64,000 nucleotides of DNA from Hallella multisaccharivorax DSM 17128 (GTDB lineage Bacteria; Bacteroidota; Bacteroidia; Bacteroidales; Bacteroidaceae). Positions 17,601-32,600 of this stretch are shown in pieces; position 1 is the first letter of the stretch, and every line of letters begins with the position of its first letter. The position numbers and the translations under genes were made by a program. The notes beneath the pieces were generated by a model. It saw only the letters and a list, made by a program, of their open reading frames with translations, ran no database searches and had not been told where the DNA came from. The stretch spans positions 682,039 to 746,038 of the forward strand of contig NZ_GL945017.1 in the NCBI RefSeq assembly GCF_000218235.1, read 5' to 3'.

Positions 17601-20600
17601 AGGCAGTCGTCTCCTATGATAGAGGAGATTTCAAGACAGCCGTCGATGGGCTTGAGAAGAAGCTGCATACAGCCCGCAACAAGCCATCCTTACCAACGAC
17701 GGTTGGCCTGTTAGGAGTAGAACGCTCACGGCAAACAGGATTGCCGGTGATAGCTCAGGAGTACATAGTGAAGGAGGGGGACAGGATACCTGCTGACGAT
17801 GCTACCTTCAGGAAGAATCTGTGCAGCAAGAAAGAGGATCTGCAGAGTCTATGCGGAAAGAGCTTTTACGGGAATAAGAGTCATTCCGTACCATTCAGCA
17901 AGCTTTGTTTTAATATCGAAGATATGACCAGTCAAAACGACTGGATAGCAGTAGTACATGCTGACGGCAACGGCCTGGGCAAGATTGTTCAAAAAGTAGG
18001 CAGGGACGAGAAGGAATATAAGAAATTCTCTTGGGGATTAGATAAGTCTACAGCACTGTCTGCCAAGAAAGCCTATGAAGTAGTATGCGGGAATGTCAAG
18101 GAAGAACAGCGCATCCCTATCCGTCCTGTGGTTCTCGGTGGAGATGACATGACAGTCATCATACGCGGCGATCTTGCCATAGCTTATGTGGAATCCTATC
18201 TTAAAGCCTTCGGGCACTACACACATGACATTATCGGTCAAGGCATGACAGCTTGCGCAGGCATTGCATTCGTGAAGTCATCCTATCCATTCTACTATGC
18301 TTATGACCTTGCAGAAGAGCTCTGCTCTGCAGCAAAGAAAGCTTCAAAACGGGAGTTCTCCTGCCTGATGTTTCATAAGGTTCAGGACAGTTTTATAACA
18401 TCATATGAAGATATCATAAAGAGAGAACTCACGCCAAATCCTGATACTCTACTGCAATATGGACCATATTACATTGATAAGCATCCAGAAAATACAATGA
18501 CAGTGCAAGATCTGACGGGGCTGCTTGATCAGCTCGAAGGCAAGCGTGGCATACGTACAGGTATTCGCCAGTGGCTTACCTTTCTTCATGACAATGACGG
18601 CAGAGCAGACCAGCATCTGACTCGGTTTATACAATACCATAAAGAGGATGCGGGATTGATTGAAAGTCTCACCAATGGTACTATCAAAGAGGTTAACCAT
18701 CATAAGTATGTCAATACCGTGCCTGCAGCAGATGTCCTGACCATCTACACTATCGAAAATCAAGATACAAATAGAACAGCACAGGAGGATAAAAAATGAA
18801 ATATATAGTAAAGTTTCATACCTATTGGCATTGTGGTTCCGGGCAGGCTGCCGGTTCCGATGTCGATGAACTGATCATTAAAGACCGCGACGGGCTGCCA
18901 TACATTCCTGGCCGGACGATCAAGGGTCTTCTCAAGGATGCATGCATACTGATGACGAAATATAACCGTTTGGGGCAGGACAAGCTCAACGAGATTTTCG
19001 GTTATGTTGAGCAGAGCGGGGAGAACGGGCAGAACACAGTGAAAGGTGTGGCTCACTTTTCAGATGCTGAATTACCGGCACTGGACAGATCGCTTCTTTC
19101 CAAAGAGGAAGACCTTAAGGCTGGGCTTTATGATTCTGTCTCCTCTACAGCCATTGGCGATGACGGCATAGCCCTTGATCATTCCTTACGGAAAATACAA
19201 GTCGTGGTACCCTGTACGCTGTATGGCGAGATTGACGACTTGCCCTCAGACTTTGGAGTTCACATGCAAGATGCCATGAAGTTGATAAAACGTATGGGCC
19301 TTGGCCGTCACCATGGCTTGGGCCGCTGCACCATAGAACCTGTAAAAGACTAAACATCATGAGTAAGATACCATTTAAAGTAATGCTGCTTTCAGATATC
19401 ATTATCTCTGACTCTCCAGCAACGGAAGGCCGTCACCAGACGCTCGATTTCATCCCCGGAAGTTGTTTCCTTGGCATTGCGGCACAAACCTTCTATACCT
19501 CAGATTCAGATAGAGAGCTCGCATTCCTGCTGCTTCACAGTGGGAAAGTACGTTTTGGTGATGCACACCCCGGACTCAGCGGAACAAGAAGTCTTCATAT
19601 CCCTGCATGTTTGTACAAGGCAAAATATTACGAGGAACTCGGTGTTACCGACGACGTCTGTTTTGTCAACTACAAAGTTGACCATGATAATGAGAAGGTC
19701 AAGGCAGCACAGTTGAAACAATGTCGTAACGGCTTTTATGTTTTTGGCAAGGATGAGGCCCTTGAGGTGAAAATAGAAAAATCTTTCGCCATCAAGTCTG
19801 CATATGATCCAACTTCACGCCGAGCCAAAGATGAACAAATGTTCGGCTACGAGAGCATGGGCAAGGGAAGCATCTTCTTCTTCAATGTTGAAATTGATAA
19901 AGATGTAGAGCCCTATCGCGAAGACCTTGTCAGGAGCATTAGCGGAATACGTCATATCGGCCGTTCCCGATCAGCACAATACGGTAGAGTGAAAATAGAG
20001 GAATGTACATTCAGGGACTACGACGAGCATTTCATTGATCCTGACTATACAGTAGTATACGCTGATGCCCGCCTGATCTTCTTTGACAAGAATGGCATCC
20101 CCACATTGACGCCTACAGCTGAGCAGCTTGGCCTACCCGGCGGTACTGTTGTGTGGAAAGACTGTCAGATACGCACTTTCCAGTATGCCCCCTGGAACTA
20201 TCAGCGGCAGGCCTACGATAATGAGCATATCGGCATAGAGAAAGGAAGCGTGTTCATTGTCAGGGACGTCGCGACGGAGCAGCGTGCCGCAAATATCGGA
20301 GTGTACCTGAACGAAGGCTTCGGGAGGGTCATCTACAATCCTGCCTTCACAAAGACTAGTGCCGATGGTAGTTGCAGGCTGATGTTCAGGAAAGCGGGCA
20401 CACTCGGCGCGCCCACTGCCGCCACTTCGTATGAGAGCTGGCAGAAGAGCAACAACACGCTCATGGGCTTTCTGGAGTCAAAGAAACAGAGCAAGGCAAA
20501 GGAAAAAAGAGTCTATGATCTGGTCAAGAACTTTATGGACAACAATGCTAAGCTCTATAACGGGATATCGCCCTCACAGTGGGGGACCATACGTGGTATT

Positions 20601-23600
20601 GCCATGGCTGCGAGTCACATGGAAAGCAGCAAGCTGATAGAAAAAATCGAAGAATTTACGAATCATGGAGTCTCTAAAGAAAAATGGGACGACAGGGAAA
20701 GACGCAGTACGCTGGTAAAGCACCTGAAAAATGCGTCCGAAAAAGGCGTCAGCCTTCACGAACTCGTCGTCAACCTCTGTTCCCAGATGGCAAAACGTAA
20801 AGAAAAACTGCAAGACAATGGATAAGAACAACTATTATAGCAATCACGATGTCTGTTTTCTGGCCCGCATCCTGCTCGAGGCTGAAACTCCGATAAAAAT
20901 AGGCAGTGGCAAAGACAGTGTAAAGACAGACGCTATTATCCTTCGCGACGTGAATGGGCTTCCCTATATTCCAGGCGCCACTTTAATGGGACTGATGCGG
21001 CATGCGCTGGGCGAAGATACTCTGACGGCAAACCGAATCATGGGCTTTCAGAGTAAGAAAACCAATGACGGACACGGCTCATGGCTTAGTGTTAGCGAGG
21101 CAAAGGTTGTTGGAAAAGGTAACGTGCCTGTGGATGGCCTTCAGCCTTCACTCGTAGAAAAGGACGAATATCTGTCCGGCCTCATGGACATGCCCATCCG
21201 GCAGCATGTCCGTATAGGACATAAAGGCGTCGCTGAGAAAGCCGGCAAGTTCGACGAGGAGGTAATACCCAAGGGAGTAAGGTTCTGCTTCGAGATGGAA
21301 CTGCTCGTCGACGGGGAGCAGGGAGAGCGCGATTTCCTAAACCTCCTGGACGCCCTGCAGGACGACACTTTCCGGATCGGTGGCGGAAGCCGGAAAGGAT
21401 TCGGGAAGATGAGAGTGGAGGAGAAGACCTGCAGATTGGACTTTAACGATACCGACCAGTTCCAAATTTATCTTGACAAGCCATCCGCACTCAACGACCT
21501 ATGGGACGGCTGGGAGAAGTATTCTCTGAACATTCCCAAGCTTCAGCAGAAGGAAGGTATTGTTGAATACACACTCGATCTGCACCCCTGTGATTTCATG
21601 CTGTTTTCCGCCGGCCTTCAGGACACCGTGCATAATATTGACAAGACCGTCATACGGGAGAAGTCCGTCCGGTGGAGCGGTGACCAGACTCCACAATGGG
21701 TTGAGGAGGGGAAAACGATTGTCGTGCCTGCCTCTTCGGTGAAGGGCGCCATCGTCCACCGCACAGCATTCTACTACAATCTTGGAAAAGGCGTGTTCGC
21801 CGACAGGAAAACCCCTGATGAAGCCGAGCAGGCTGGCAGGAACAACGAGGCCGTGACGACCTTGTTCGGAAGCGCGGGCGACGATAAGGGAAAAGGTAAG
21901 CGTAGGGGTAGAGTACTCTTCTCGGACATCGTAGAGACGGCGGACGAAGAAGAACATGTCAAGGGCAAGGTGTTCAACCATGTCAGGATAGACCGCTTCA
22001 CCGGAGGCGCTGTCAACGGAGCACTCTTTGACGAGGCCCCGCTTTATGCCAAGGGCCACAGGATAGTCCTGCACATTACCCTGACCGATGCAGGCCATAT
22101 CGGCAAGGACGTACGCGAGGCCTTCGAGCATGTACTGAACGACATCTGCAGCGGACTGCTTCCGCTTGGCGGCGGCGTGAACCGCGGTAACGGCATGTTC
22201 ACCGGAGAACTGAAAACAGAGGAAAAGTAAAAACCTTAGATACCATGACGATCAAAGACATACCAGCACAAGAGAAATACGAGGGTTACCTGTGGATGAG
22301 CGACTCCACAGAGCCGGTCGTGCTCGACAGAGAGCCGCTGCCCGAAGACAAGATATCGTCGCCAAACCCCTTCGTCGTCGAGGCAGAGCTGTACGACGGA
22401 GCTAACCTATGCTCTTTCAGCGTGCACCACGCGGGGAACGAGATTATCTGCAACAGGTTCCAGCTCACGCTGGACGACCGAACTAGTGGCCACAATGAAG
22501 AGCGCGTGTTCAAGAGCCACCACTTCAAGGACCACCAGGAGCTGCATTTCATCGACTGCTGGGAACCACAGTCCGACGAGCTGTGCCAGCCGGAAGGAGA
22601 GGATCCCATGGATGTGCTGCGGTTTACCAGGCGCATCTTCGTCGGATTTCATCCATTCAAAATCAACCAATAATTAAGGAGGACAGAATATATGAGTATA
22701 ATAAAATCTCCCTTCAACTTCGTGCCGCTTTCTGGGAAAGTCTTCTTCCCCGACTGGGCAGGGAAGATATCACAGGACATACCTTTCAGCGACGGGCTCA
22801 GCGGTACGATAAGACTGAGGATCACCGCCGATTCGCCAATTTATATCCGCAACGGACACGTAAGAGAAGATGCGCCTGATAAAAAAACAGGTGAGTTCAA
22901 GACAAAGGAAGCAGAGAAGCGATATATAAGTTTCTCCCATGTGGACGTCGGTGGAGAGCCACGCTATTTCATTCCCGGGACGAGCATTAAGGGCGAAGTA
23001 CGCAACCTCCTTGAGATCATGAGCTTCGGCAAGATGCAGGTGGACAGAAGTGCCATGTTTGCAAGACGAGACCTTACCCGCAACGCAGACTATCCGCTGA
23101 AAAACTATCAGAGGGAAATCCACTGTGGATGGCTTCGGAGAAATGGAGATGCCTTTGAGGTCACTGATAACGGCCGTCCGTACCGCATGAGCCATAAAAG
23201 CATAGACAGCTGGACAGGCAAGGAGCTCATGGCCAGGAATTTCTCCGCTGTCAGAGGAATAGACCTCACAAAGAACACTACACTCAACGGCAAGACCTAT
23301 GATCCGAAAACAGCGGCCTACAAGAAGGCCCTGCTTGGCCAGTGGGGTCTTGACCGCCTCTCTTTCAGCATCGTCAAGGAAGGCAAGACCGGTGACAAAT
23401 ATGTTGAGGTCGACGACAACGGCGATATTCAGGGAAGCATTGTGGTAACCGGCCAGCCAGGGCCGTGGAAGATGCCACGCGGATCGAAAGCCGGCAAGTT
23501 CTATGAGTTCGTGTTCGGCTATGAAGAGCAGCACAGCCCACGCCGGCTTTCAAGGGAGATGTTCTCTCACTTTGAGTTTATCTACAGGGATTCTACCGAC

Positions 23601-26600
23601 TGGAATGACGTAAAGAAAAATATTGACCATCAGGGTATTCCCGTCTTCTTCCGCGCCAACGGCAATGATATCATAGACTTTGGTCTGACGTTCCTCTACA
23701 AAATGCCTTACAGGCACTCGGTACAGGACTCGCTGCCCGGCATGCACCGCGACAGCCGGCCGGATCTTGCCCAGTGCATCTTCGGATATACAGAAGCCGA
23801 CGTTGTTAAAGACGACAGCCTGAATTCCCTCAAGGGACGAGTTCAGTTCGGCAATGCCTTTGCTGATCCTTCAACGGTGAGGATGCTGGATACACAGAGA
23901 CTTCCGCTGGGCACTCCTAAGGCATCCTACCTCCCCATTTATGTCAGCCAGGGGAAGGCCGTGCACGGACAGCTGCCGGTATCATACACCACACCAGGCA
24001 AAAATGGCGAGCCTGTCCCACATTATACATACCAGACCTATGACAACAGCCATCCTACCGGATGGAAACGTTATTACGGACGTGACGGTATAGTCTGGGG
24101 TGAACCCGCGCCAGTCAATTCCGAGGGAAAAGATACACAGAATACCCCCTTCGACCCACTTGACACAGGTGCCGTCTTCAACGGCGTGGTCACCTTCCAC
24201 AACCTCCGCCCCATAGAGCTGGGAGCCCTGCTTTGCGCCCTGACTTTCGGAGGGCATCAGGACTGCCATCATCAACTGGGTTTGGCCAAACCCTATGGCT
24301 ACGGACTCTGTCACTATGAGACAACCCTTGCTGCAAAGAAGCTTTCAAATCTCGGCGGCGAAGCGATAACCGAAATAAACGGTTTTATAAACTCCTTTAT
24401 CCAAAAGATTGCGGACGAGCTAAGCCTCAAGGATGTCTGGTCAAACGACGCATCGATCAAGACCCTCCTCACCATGGCTTCCATTCCTGTCCCGGACAGT
24501 GACGGTTTCAGATATATGAATATGTCAACTGACAGAAACAAGAATGATTTCCTAAATGCCAAAAAAGAGGGCGAGACACTGCGCCCTTCCCTTGAATTAC
24601 TGGAGGGTGAGAAACTAAACTGGGCGGAATGCCAGAAAGCCCGACAGAAAGAGAAGGAACGCGAACAGATTGATACGAAAGACATGCCCATCCCCAGGCT
24701 CTACCCGAACTCCAACCGGGGCGAATGGATGAAAGCCATGAAAGAGGTGTCTGAAAGTGATAAAAAGTCACTGACAGAGGACCAGAAGAAGTATGCCTGT
24801 GAAGTACTGCGATATGCAAAGGAGCATTCCAAAGACGCCTTTAGCAACAAATGGAAAGTCGGAGGGGAGTATTTCAAGCAAGTCAAGAAGATTTCAATAA
24901 TAGGGAAGGATCTCGCGACTGAGTGGTTTATCGAAATCAATGTAAAAAACGAATGAATTGGTATAGCTTAGTCGTAGTACCAGCTATGTTCATTTTCAGA
25001 TGGTTTGATTTGGATATTTGGACATTGATAAAAAGAACTGTTTATGTCACATATAATTGTATCTATACTCAGTGAGCACTCCGTACCTAACTTTCTCTTT
25101 ATGAAAGAGATGGAGGGGAGGTACGACGAGATGCTCTTCATCACAACTGCCCAGGTTGACGAGAAACGCAGGGGGAGAGCAACTGGTAAAAGCATTAGGA
25201 CTTGACAAAGACGTCGTTTTCATCGTAGTTGATGCCAACGACTATTGCTCGGCCCTCTCTACATTGAAGCAAGAGTGGGAGACACGTGAAGGGGATGAGT
25301 ATATCGTTAACCTCACGGGCGGCACCAAGATAATGTCACTTGTCGTCCATGACTTCTTCGCAACCATGAAGTCCAGGTTCTATTACGTACCCATTGGCAA
25401 GAACACCTTCTATGACATTGCCTCCGGTACGTCTTCAGAATTGCACTACCGTGTCAATCTGAAGGAGTATTTCACGCTCTATGGCATCCGGTATAAAAAT
25501 ACAAAGGAAAGCGAGTTGACACACACCGAGCAGGAGGACACAGATATATACAATGAAGTCAGAGAACATCGTTTTCGCCTCCCTGACAAGCTTAGATTTG
25601 CCCAGGAATCACCATCAAGTGAGCTGCGCAGATATTATGCGGGTACCTGGTTTGAACAGTTTTCCTATTTCTGTGTCAAACGTGCGCTTCATCTGAGGGA
25701 AGAAGATATCGGCCTGTCGGTAAAGATCTACCGCGAAGGCGACCAGGCTCTCAATGACAATGAACTTGACGTGGCATTCATGTATGAGAATGTGTTGTAT
25801 ATCGTCGAGTGCAAGGTAACAATGAGAGGCTTGGCTGGTGCCAAGGATACTATAGAAGAGTATCTTTACAAGCTTGCGGCCATCGCAAAAGATTTCGGCC
25901 TTCAGGTCAGACCATATATCTTCACGCTGCACCGTGTCCAATCACTGTCCGAAGCCACAAGAGACAATTTAGTCAAACGCTGCCAGATACTCGGTGTAAG
26001 GAACATTATATATGGCAATGACTTTATGAATATGGAGTCTGCACTTTCCAAGCCACTTACTATGTAAACGCCATGGAAGCAAACGATATCAATCTCCTTC
26101 CGGATCAGGAACAGATCATGAAAGCACTTGTGGATTTCTGCAAGGACGAAGACAGCAGGGTGTTTATTCTTTCCGGCTATGCAGGAACAGGTAAAACGAC
26201 CCTGCTGAGGAAGTTTATCTCCTGGCTCGTTGACCAAGGATACTGCAACGGTGCAGAGATCCCCAGAACAGAGAGAGGAGGGAACATCAAGCAATTCGTT
26301 TCTCTTGCCTCCACAGGACGTGCTGCCAAGGTCCTTTCCGACAAAACAGGAAGTATTGCAACGACGGTACATGGCTGGATATACCATTTTAACGGCTTTA
26401 ACCAAGACATTACCAAGATGGTGGAGACGATAGAGAAAAACCAGCATGTTGATAATACTGGACAGTTGCTTCTTGACTTCGGCTTCAGTCCTCTTGATGC
26501 TCGGGCGAATCATGTGATCTACATCGTTGACGAGTCGTCCATGATCAGTGATGTGGAAGACAAGCACCCCACCCAGGCCGTTTTCGGATCAGGAAGGCTC

Positions 26601-29600
26601 CTTCACGATCTGATCAATTACGATCCTACGGGTAAGTTCGTGTTTGTAGGCGATGATTGCCAGCTGCCGCCTGTCAACGGCACAGGCTCTCCGGCATTGG
26701 ATGAACAGTATATTAAGAACGAATACCACCTTCAGACCCACTCGGCCACATTGACTCAGATCGTCAGGCAGGACAGTGACAACGACATTATCGTCGCGGC
26801 TGGCAAGATGAGGGAGCTGTGTATGAATCCTCCACGAGTAAAGTGGGGGCAGTTCCCAATGAAGGGATATCGGCATATCGGCGTTTTCAATACTCAGCAG
26901 GAGCTCGTTGACAAATATGTAGAAGAGCTCAAGCAAAACGGTTATGATGCAAATACTTTGTTGACAGGATCGAACAACAGATGCACCTCGCTTTCTTCAC
27001 AGATTCGAAAACGATTGGGGTTCACCGATCCAAGAGTCATGCCTGGAGAACTACTGTTAGTGACTCAAAACAATCTTCCAACACGTTTGATGAACGGTGA
27101 CCTTGTAAAAGTAAGATCCATAGGAAACCGTGTGGAAAAAGCACATCTTGTCTTCCTTGATGTCGAAGTGGAAGAACTGGTCACGAAAAAAGTCTACCGG
27201 ACGCTGCTCATTGAGAACCTGCTATATTCTACCAAGGTCAACCTTACTGAGTATGAGCAGAAAGGGCTCTTCATCGATTTCTATTACCGCGAGCGTGAAA
27301 AAGGAATCAAACAGAAAGATGCTGAATACAAACAAGACATCATGCAAGACCAATATCTCAATGCGCTCCGCGCCGTATACGGTTACGCCATCACGTGCCA
27401 CAAGGCACAGGGAGGAGAATGGCCGGCGGTATATCTCGACATTCCACGCTACCTCAGTCATGAGCCTGACCGGTCAGCCTACCAGTGGCTCTATACTGCC
27501 ATGACGCGTGCCAGCGACATGCTATATATTATAAATGACTATTTTATCGTATAAGTAATCAACAAAAACAAGTAACAAATAGAAAAGATGAGTAGAAAAA
27601 TATTCCTTTCATTCCTTGGCACGGGACTTTATCATAAATGTGTCTATTATAAAGAGAACTTTGAGTCAACACCCACCTCGTTCATTCAGCAGGCAACAAT
27701 AGAACTGCTCGTCAAGCAAGGACTTCAGCCGGATGCCGTTCGTATCTTTACAACAAAGAAGGCGAAGGAAGACAATTGGAATAAAAGTATTACATCCCGC
27801 GAGGATCGGAACAAGCACGAAGACATCGACTACTGCGGTCTTGAAAGCCTGATAATGGACGCTGCTCCAGACGTCAAGGCCATTGACGTACCCGATGGTG
27901 GCAACGAGACGGAGATGTGGGAGATATTCCAGAAAGTATACGATGAGATAGAAGATGGCGACGAGCTATACATCGATCTCACCCATGCCTTCCGCTATCT
28001 ACCCATGCTCATGCTTGTGCTGAGCAACTATGCAAAGTTCCTGAAGGACGTATCCGTTAAAAGCCTTGGCTACGGCAACTGGGAAGCTCGGGACAAGAAT
28101 ACTAACAGGGCACCCATCGTAGACCTTATGCCTATCACCCAGCTTCAGGACTGGACATCCGCTATCTCCGAATATCTCAAGCACGGGTATCCGGAAAGCA
28201 TCAAGCAGCAAGCACGCAACTACAAGCTCTGGCTGCTGCAAAGCGGAGCAGAAATAACCAATGAGGAAAAGGCAAATGACATGATGGCAAAAGCGATAGA
28301 AAAATATGCCATGGAGCGTCTGACCTGCAGAGGAATAGCCATAAGCAACGGTGATGCTGCCAAAGACCTCTATCAGAAGATAACAAACATGGAGAATGAC
28401 AAGATCATTGCTAACCTCCGGCCGTTACTTGAAAAGATTAGGGAACGGGTTGTCGTTTCGTCTGATGTGCTTACTAACAATCTCGATGCAGCACAGTGGT
28501 GCTATGACAAAGGACTCTATCAGCAGGCTATCACGCTCTTGCAGGAGGGATTCATAGCTCATGTCTGCCAGAAATACGGCTGGGATATAGCCGATAAGGA
28601 CAAGCGGAATCTCATAACCTCAGCTTTCACCATCAAAACCTTCGACATCCCGGAAGAAATGTGGAAAGTGGAAACAGAAGAAGACAAGGATTTGCTACGT
28701 GTCCTTTTAGACGACAGTCTGCTTAATGACTGCAACCTGGTAAATCTCTTTGGTGACATCAGTAACACGATAAGAAATGACTTCAATCATGCGGGCTTCC
28801 GTCAAAATCCTCTTCTCCCACAGACAATCAAGAAGAAAATTGGCAGAGATCTGGTAGCATTCAGAGAAAAACTTCTCGGAGAGTAGCCCATCCGGAAAGC
28901 AACAGACGGATCCCTTTCCAAGGTGTTCCTCAATGTCTCAAACCACAGTCTTACAATGTGGAGCGAAGAGCAGAAAGATACCGCACGGAGATACGGTGAC
29001 ATTGCCGACATGCCGTTCCCCGCTATGTCTCGAAGTACAGTGTGGTGACATCGTAGAACAATATTCCAATACTTCCACCGAGTATCTTCCTCGTATGTTC
29101 CACACTGATATTCATCGCGAATTCCATCTGTGTGTTGTACAACTTGTCCATGTAACGATCGATGTTGTTCAAGTCAACGTCCTCGTCATAGTATGATTTC
29201 AGATAGGCCGTAGTAGCGAGCTTACTCATAGGCAGTGAAGACACGTGCAATGACGAGATGGCGTAGAATCTCGTCCGGGATGGGGTTTGAAACCTATCGA
29301 ATCGTAGACTCGCTCGAGCAACAACTGTGTGCCATTGATCAATACTGAGTCTATATGGTCTATTACGCGGGCAGCCTCTTCTACTTCCTTACCCTTCTCG
29401 TTATCGAAGTCAAGAAGTCGCTGACCACTGTGAGTGTGAAGCCAGTGACAAGCTTCAGAGTACAGAATTGCTATTCTGTCTTCGTCCTTTGCGGTACCGA
29501 AGTTCTTCACCTCCTTGAAAGTGCCATGCTTTTTGATTCGCCAACTGTTGTGCTGCCTGACCGATTCTTCTTTTTGCGTACGAACATGGCACAAAGGTAG

Positions 29601-32600
29601 TGGTTTTTATGTTTGCGTCACCCAGAGTCACCCACTTTTTTTAAGTTAAACAACTGATAATCAATGTGCGCTATATGATGGCAGAAAAAAGTGAAGAAGT
29701 CAGGAAATGCCAAAGTCAAAGAAGGCAATATCTTGCTGGTACAATATAGAAAAATCCCCACAACTGATACAGCCATGGGGATTTCTCAATATATAATAAT
29801 GTGTTTATGCATTGGCGGGTTCTGCAGCTGCAACCTCGGCAATACCGTTATCGCGCTTTTCGATCTTCTTACCCAACACAATATAGGCGATAGGCGATGC
29901 AAGGAAGATAGAGCTCAGCGTACCGACGAACACACCGACAATCATTGCGAACGAGAACGAACGAATGGAGTCGCCGCCGAGGATAAAGATGGCAAGCAGC
30001 ACGATCAACGTAGACAGAGACGTATTGATAGTACGTGCGAGGGTCTCGTTGATGGAGTCGTTGAATATCTTCTGCATATCACCCTTTGGATGCAGGCGAA
30101 GGTTCTCGCGGATACGGTCGAACACCACCACGGAGTCGTTGATATCGTAACCGATCACCGTCAGAATGGCACCAATAAACGTCTGGTCTATCTCTAACGA
30201 GAAGCCTATCCAGCCATAACACAGTGAGAAGAGGCCGATAACCATCGTGGTGTCAATGGCAAGAGCTAAGATAGAGCCGACAGAGAAGCCCACGTTGCGG
30301 AAGCGGATAAGGATATAGAGGAAGATGCAGAGCAATGCCAGACCGACACTGTATACCGCATTTCTCGTAATATCCTTAGCCACAGAAGGACCTACCTTTG
30401 AAGAGCTGATGATGGAACCGCCCTGACGAATGTCCGGATTCTTGAAGGCGTCTACGCTGGCCTGACTCACGAATCCGGCCTTATGCAGGCCATTATAGAG
30501 GATGGTTTCGGCTTTATCGTCGGCGTTAGGATCATTGCTGTCAATATCCCAGTTGGTACTTACACGGATAGTCTTGCCATCAGTTCCGAGGGCGATAACC
30601 GTTGTTGTAGCAAGTTTGCCTTTATTGTTGCCAGTCGTGTTGACGAATGCATTCTGCAGTACGGGGCGCACATCTTCCACAGGTACCGACTTGTTCAAGG
30701 TCACCACATAGTTGCGGCCACCTGTGAAGTCAATGCTTCGGCTCAGTCCACGGACGGCGAAACTGCCAATAGCGATGGCGATAGCCACTGCATAGAGGAC
30801 AAAACTGGTCTTGTACATTGACATGAATGGATATTTGGTGTTCTGCATGAGGTTCTTCGAGAAGCCAGTCCAAAACTTAAGATGCATCCAGTGACCGTGG
30901 TTCAGCTTGTACTCATAGAGCAGACGTGTGAGGTAAACCGCTGTAAAGAAGTTACATACGATACCAATGATCCAAGTCGTAGCGAAGCCGCGGATGGGTC
31001 CAGTACCCACAACGAGCAGGATAATACCCGTAATCAATGACGTAAGATTGGAGTCAAAAATAGCCGAGAATGCGTTGCTGTAACCTTCTGAGATAGCCTT
31101 CCTCATGTCCTTACCCTTGCGCAATTCCTCCTTGATGCGCTCATAGACAAGCACGTTGGCGTCGACGGCAGTACCTAATGACAACACCATACCGGCAATA
31201 CCACTCATCGTCAGAGCCGCCTGGAATGACGTCAGGATACCCAGCGTAAAGAATACATTAATTAAAAGTGCGCCAATAGCGATGGAGCCAGGGATGATAT
31301 TATAGATGGCAAGCATGAAGAAGATCAGCAGGATGAATGCCACAATGAACGAGACGAGTCCTTGCTGGATGGACTGTGCGCCGAGTGTAGGACCTACGAC
31401 CTCTTCCTGCACGATGTGTGCGGGAGCCGGCATGCGGCCCGAGTTCAACGTGTTGGCAAGGTCTTTCGTGTCCTGAACAGTGAAATTACCACTGATAGCG
31501 CTTTGTCCGCCGCTGATTTCGCCGTTAACTCGAGGAGCTGAGTAAACAACATTGTCAAGTACAATAGCGATGGCCTTGCCCACATTGGCTTTTGTCAGCT
31601 CTGCCCAGCGGCGTGCACCGTCAGAGTTCATCGTCATGGATACTTCCGGTTGGCCTGTAACTTGGTTGAATTCATCTTTTGCCTGGACAACGACATCCCC
31701 TTCAAGTGGTGCGCGGCCATTGGTCGTGGTGACCTTCAAGGCATGCAGTTCAAAGATGTTTTTTGCCTGAATACCGTCGGCAGGCTTAGCGCTCCAGAGA
31801 AGTTTAAGGTCACTGGGCAGAATTTGCCTGGCGAGACGGCTGTAGATAATCTTATTGATGGCTGCGGTATCACGCACGCTGGCATACCCGCAGACACTCA
31901 GACCCTGGCCTGTTGTCTGCAGCATGGCAAGCAGTGGATGCAGTTTCTTGGCCTCCTGCAACTGTGCATCGGGAGTGGCTTGAATGTTTTTCTTTGCATT
32001 CTTACCCTTAATCTGGAACTTCGGCTGCTCTTGTTTGGCCTGCTTCACTTCCTTCTCGGCAGTGGCCTTAGCGGCAGCCACGTCCTTGTCTGCCTTCACA
32101 GAGTCGGTTTCATCCTTCTCGTCGGCATCGCCGTTGGCCATGCGTTGGTCAAGCTGCTGTAGATAAGGGAGCACCTCGTCGGCGTTATAAGTCTCCCAAA
32201 ACTCAAGGTTGGCAGAGCCCTGCAGGAGCTTGCGCATACGCTCAGGCTCACGGATACCTGGCATTTCCACCGAGATACGCCCCTCGGTACCCTGTACCTT
32301 CTGGATGTTTGGCTGCACTACACCGAACTGGTCGATACGCGTACGTACCACGTTGAAAGAGTTGTCAATGGCAGCCGACACCTCAGAACGCAGGGCTTTC
32401 TCTACCTCGCCGTCGGTGCTGGTCGGTGAGACCTTGCCCTGCAGCTCTGTGGTGGAAAACACCTCAGCGAGCTTATGGCCTGGCGCATTCTTGTGGTAAG
32501 CATTGATGAAAAGCGTGATAAAGTCGCCCTGTGTGGCCTGTTGCTCCTTGCGGGCCTCGTCCATGGAACGGGTGAAGGCGATGTCGGTCTTGTGATCAGC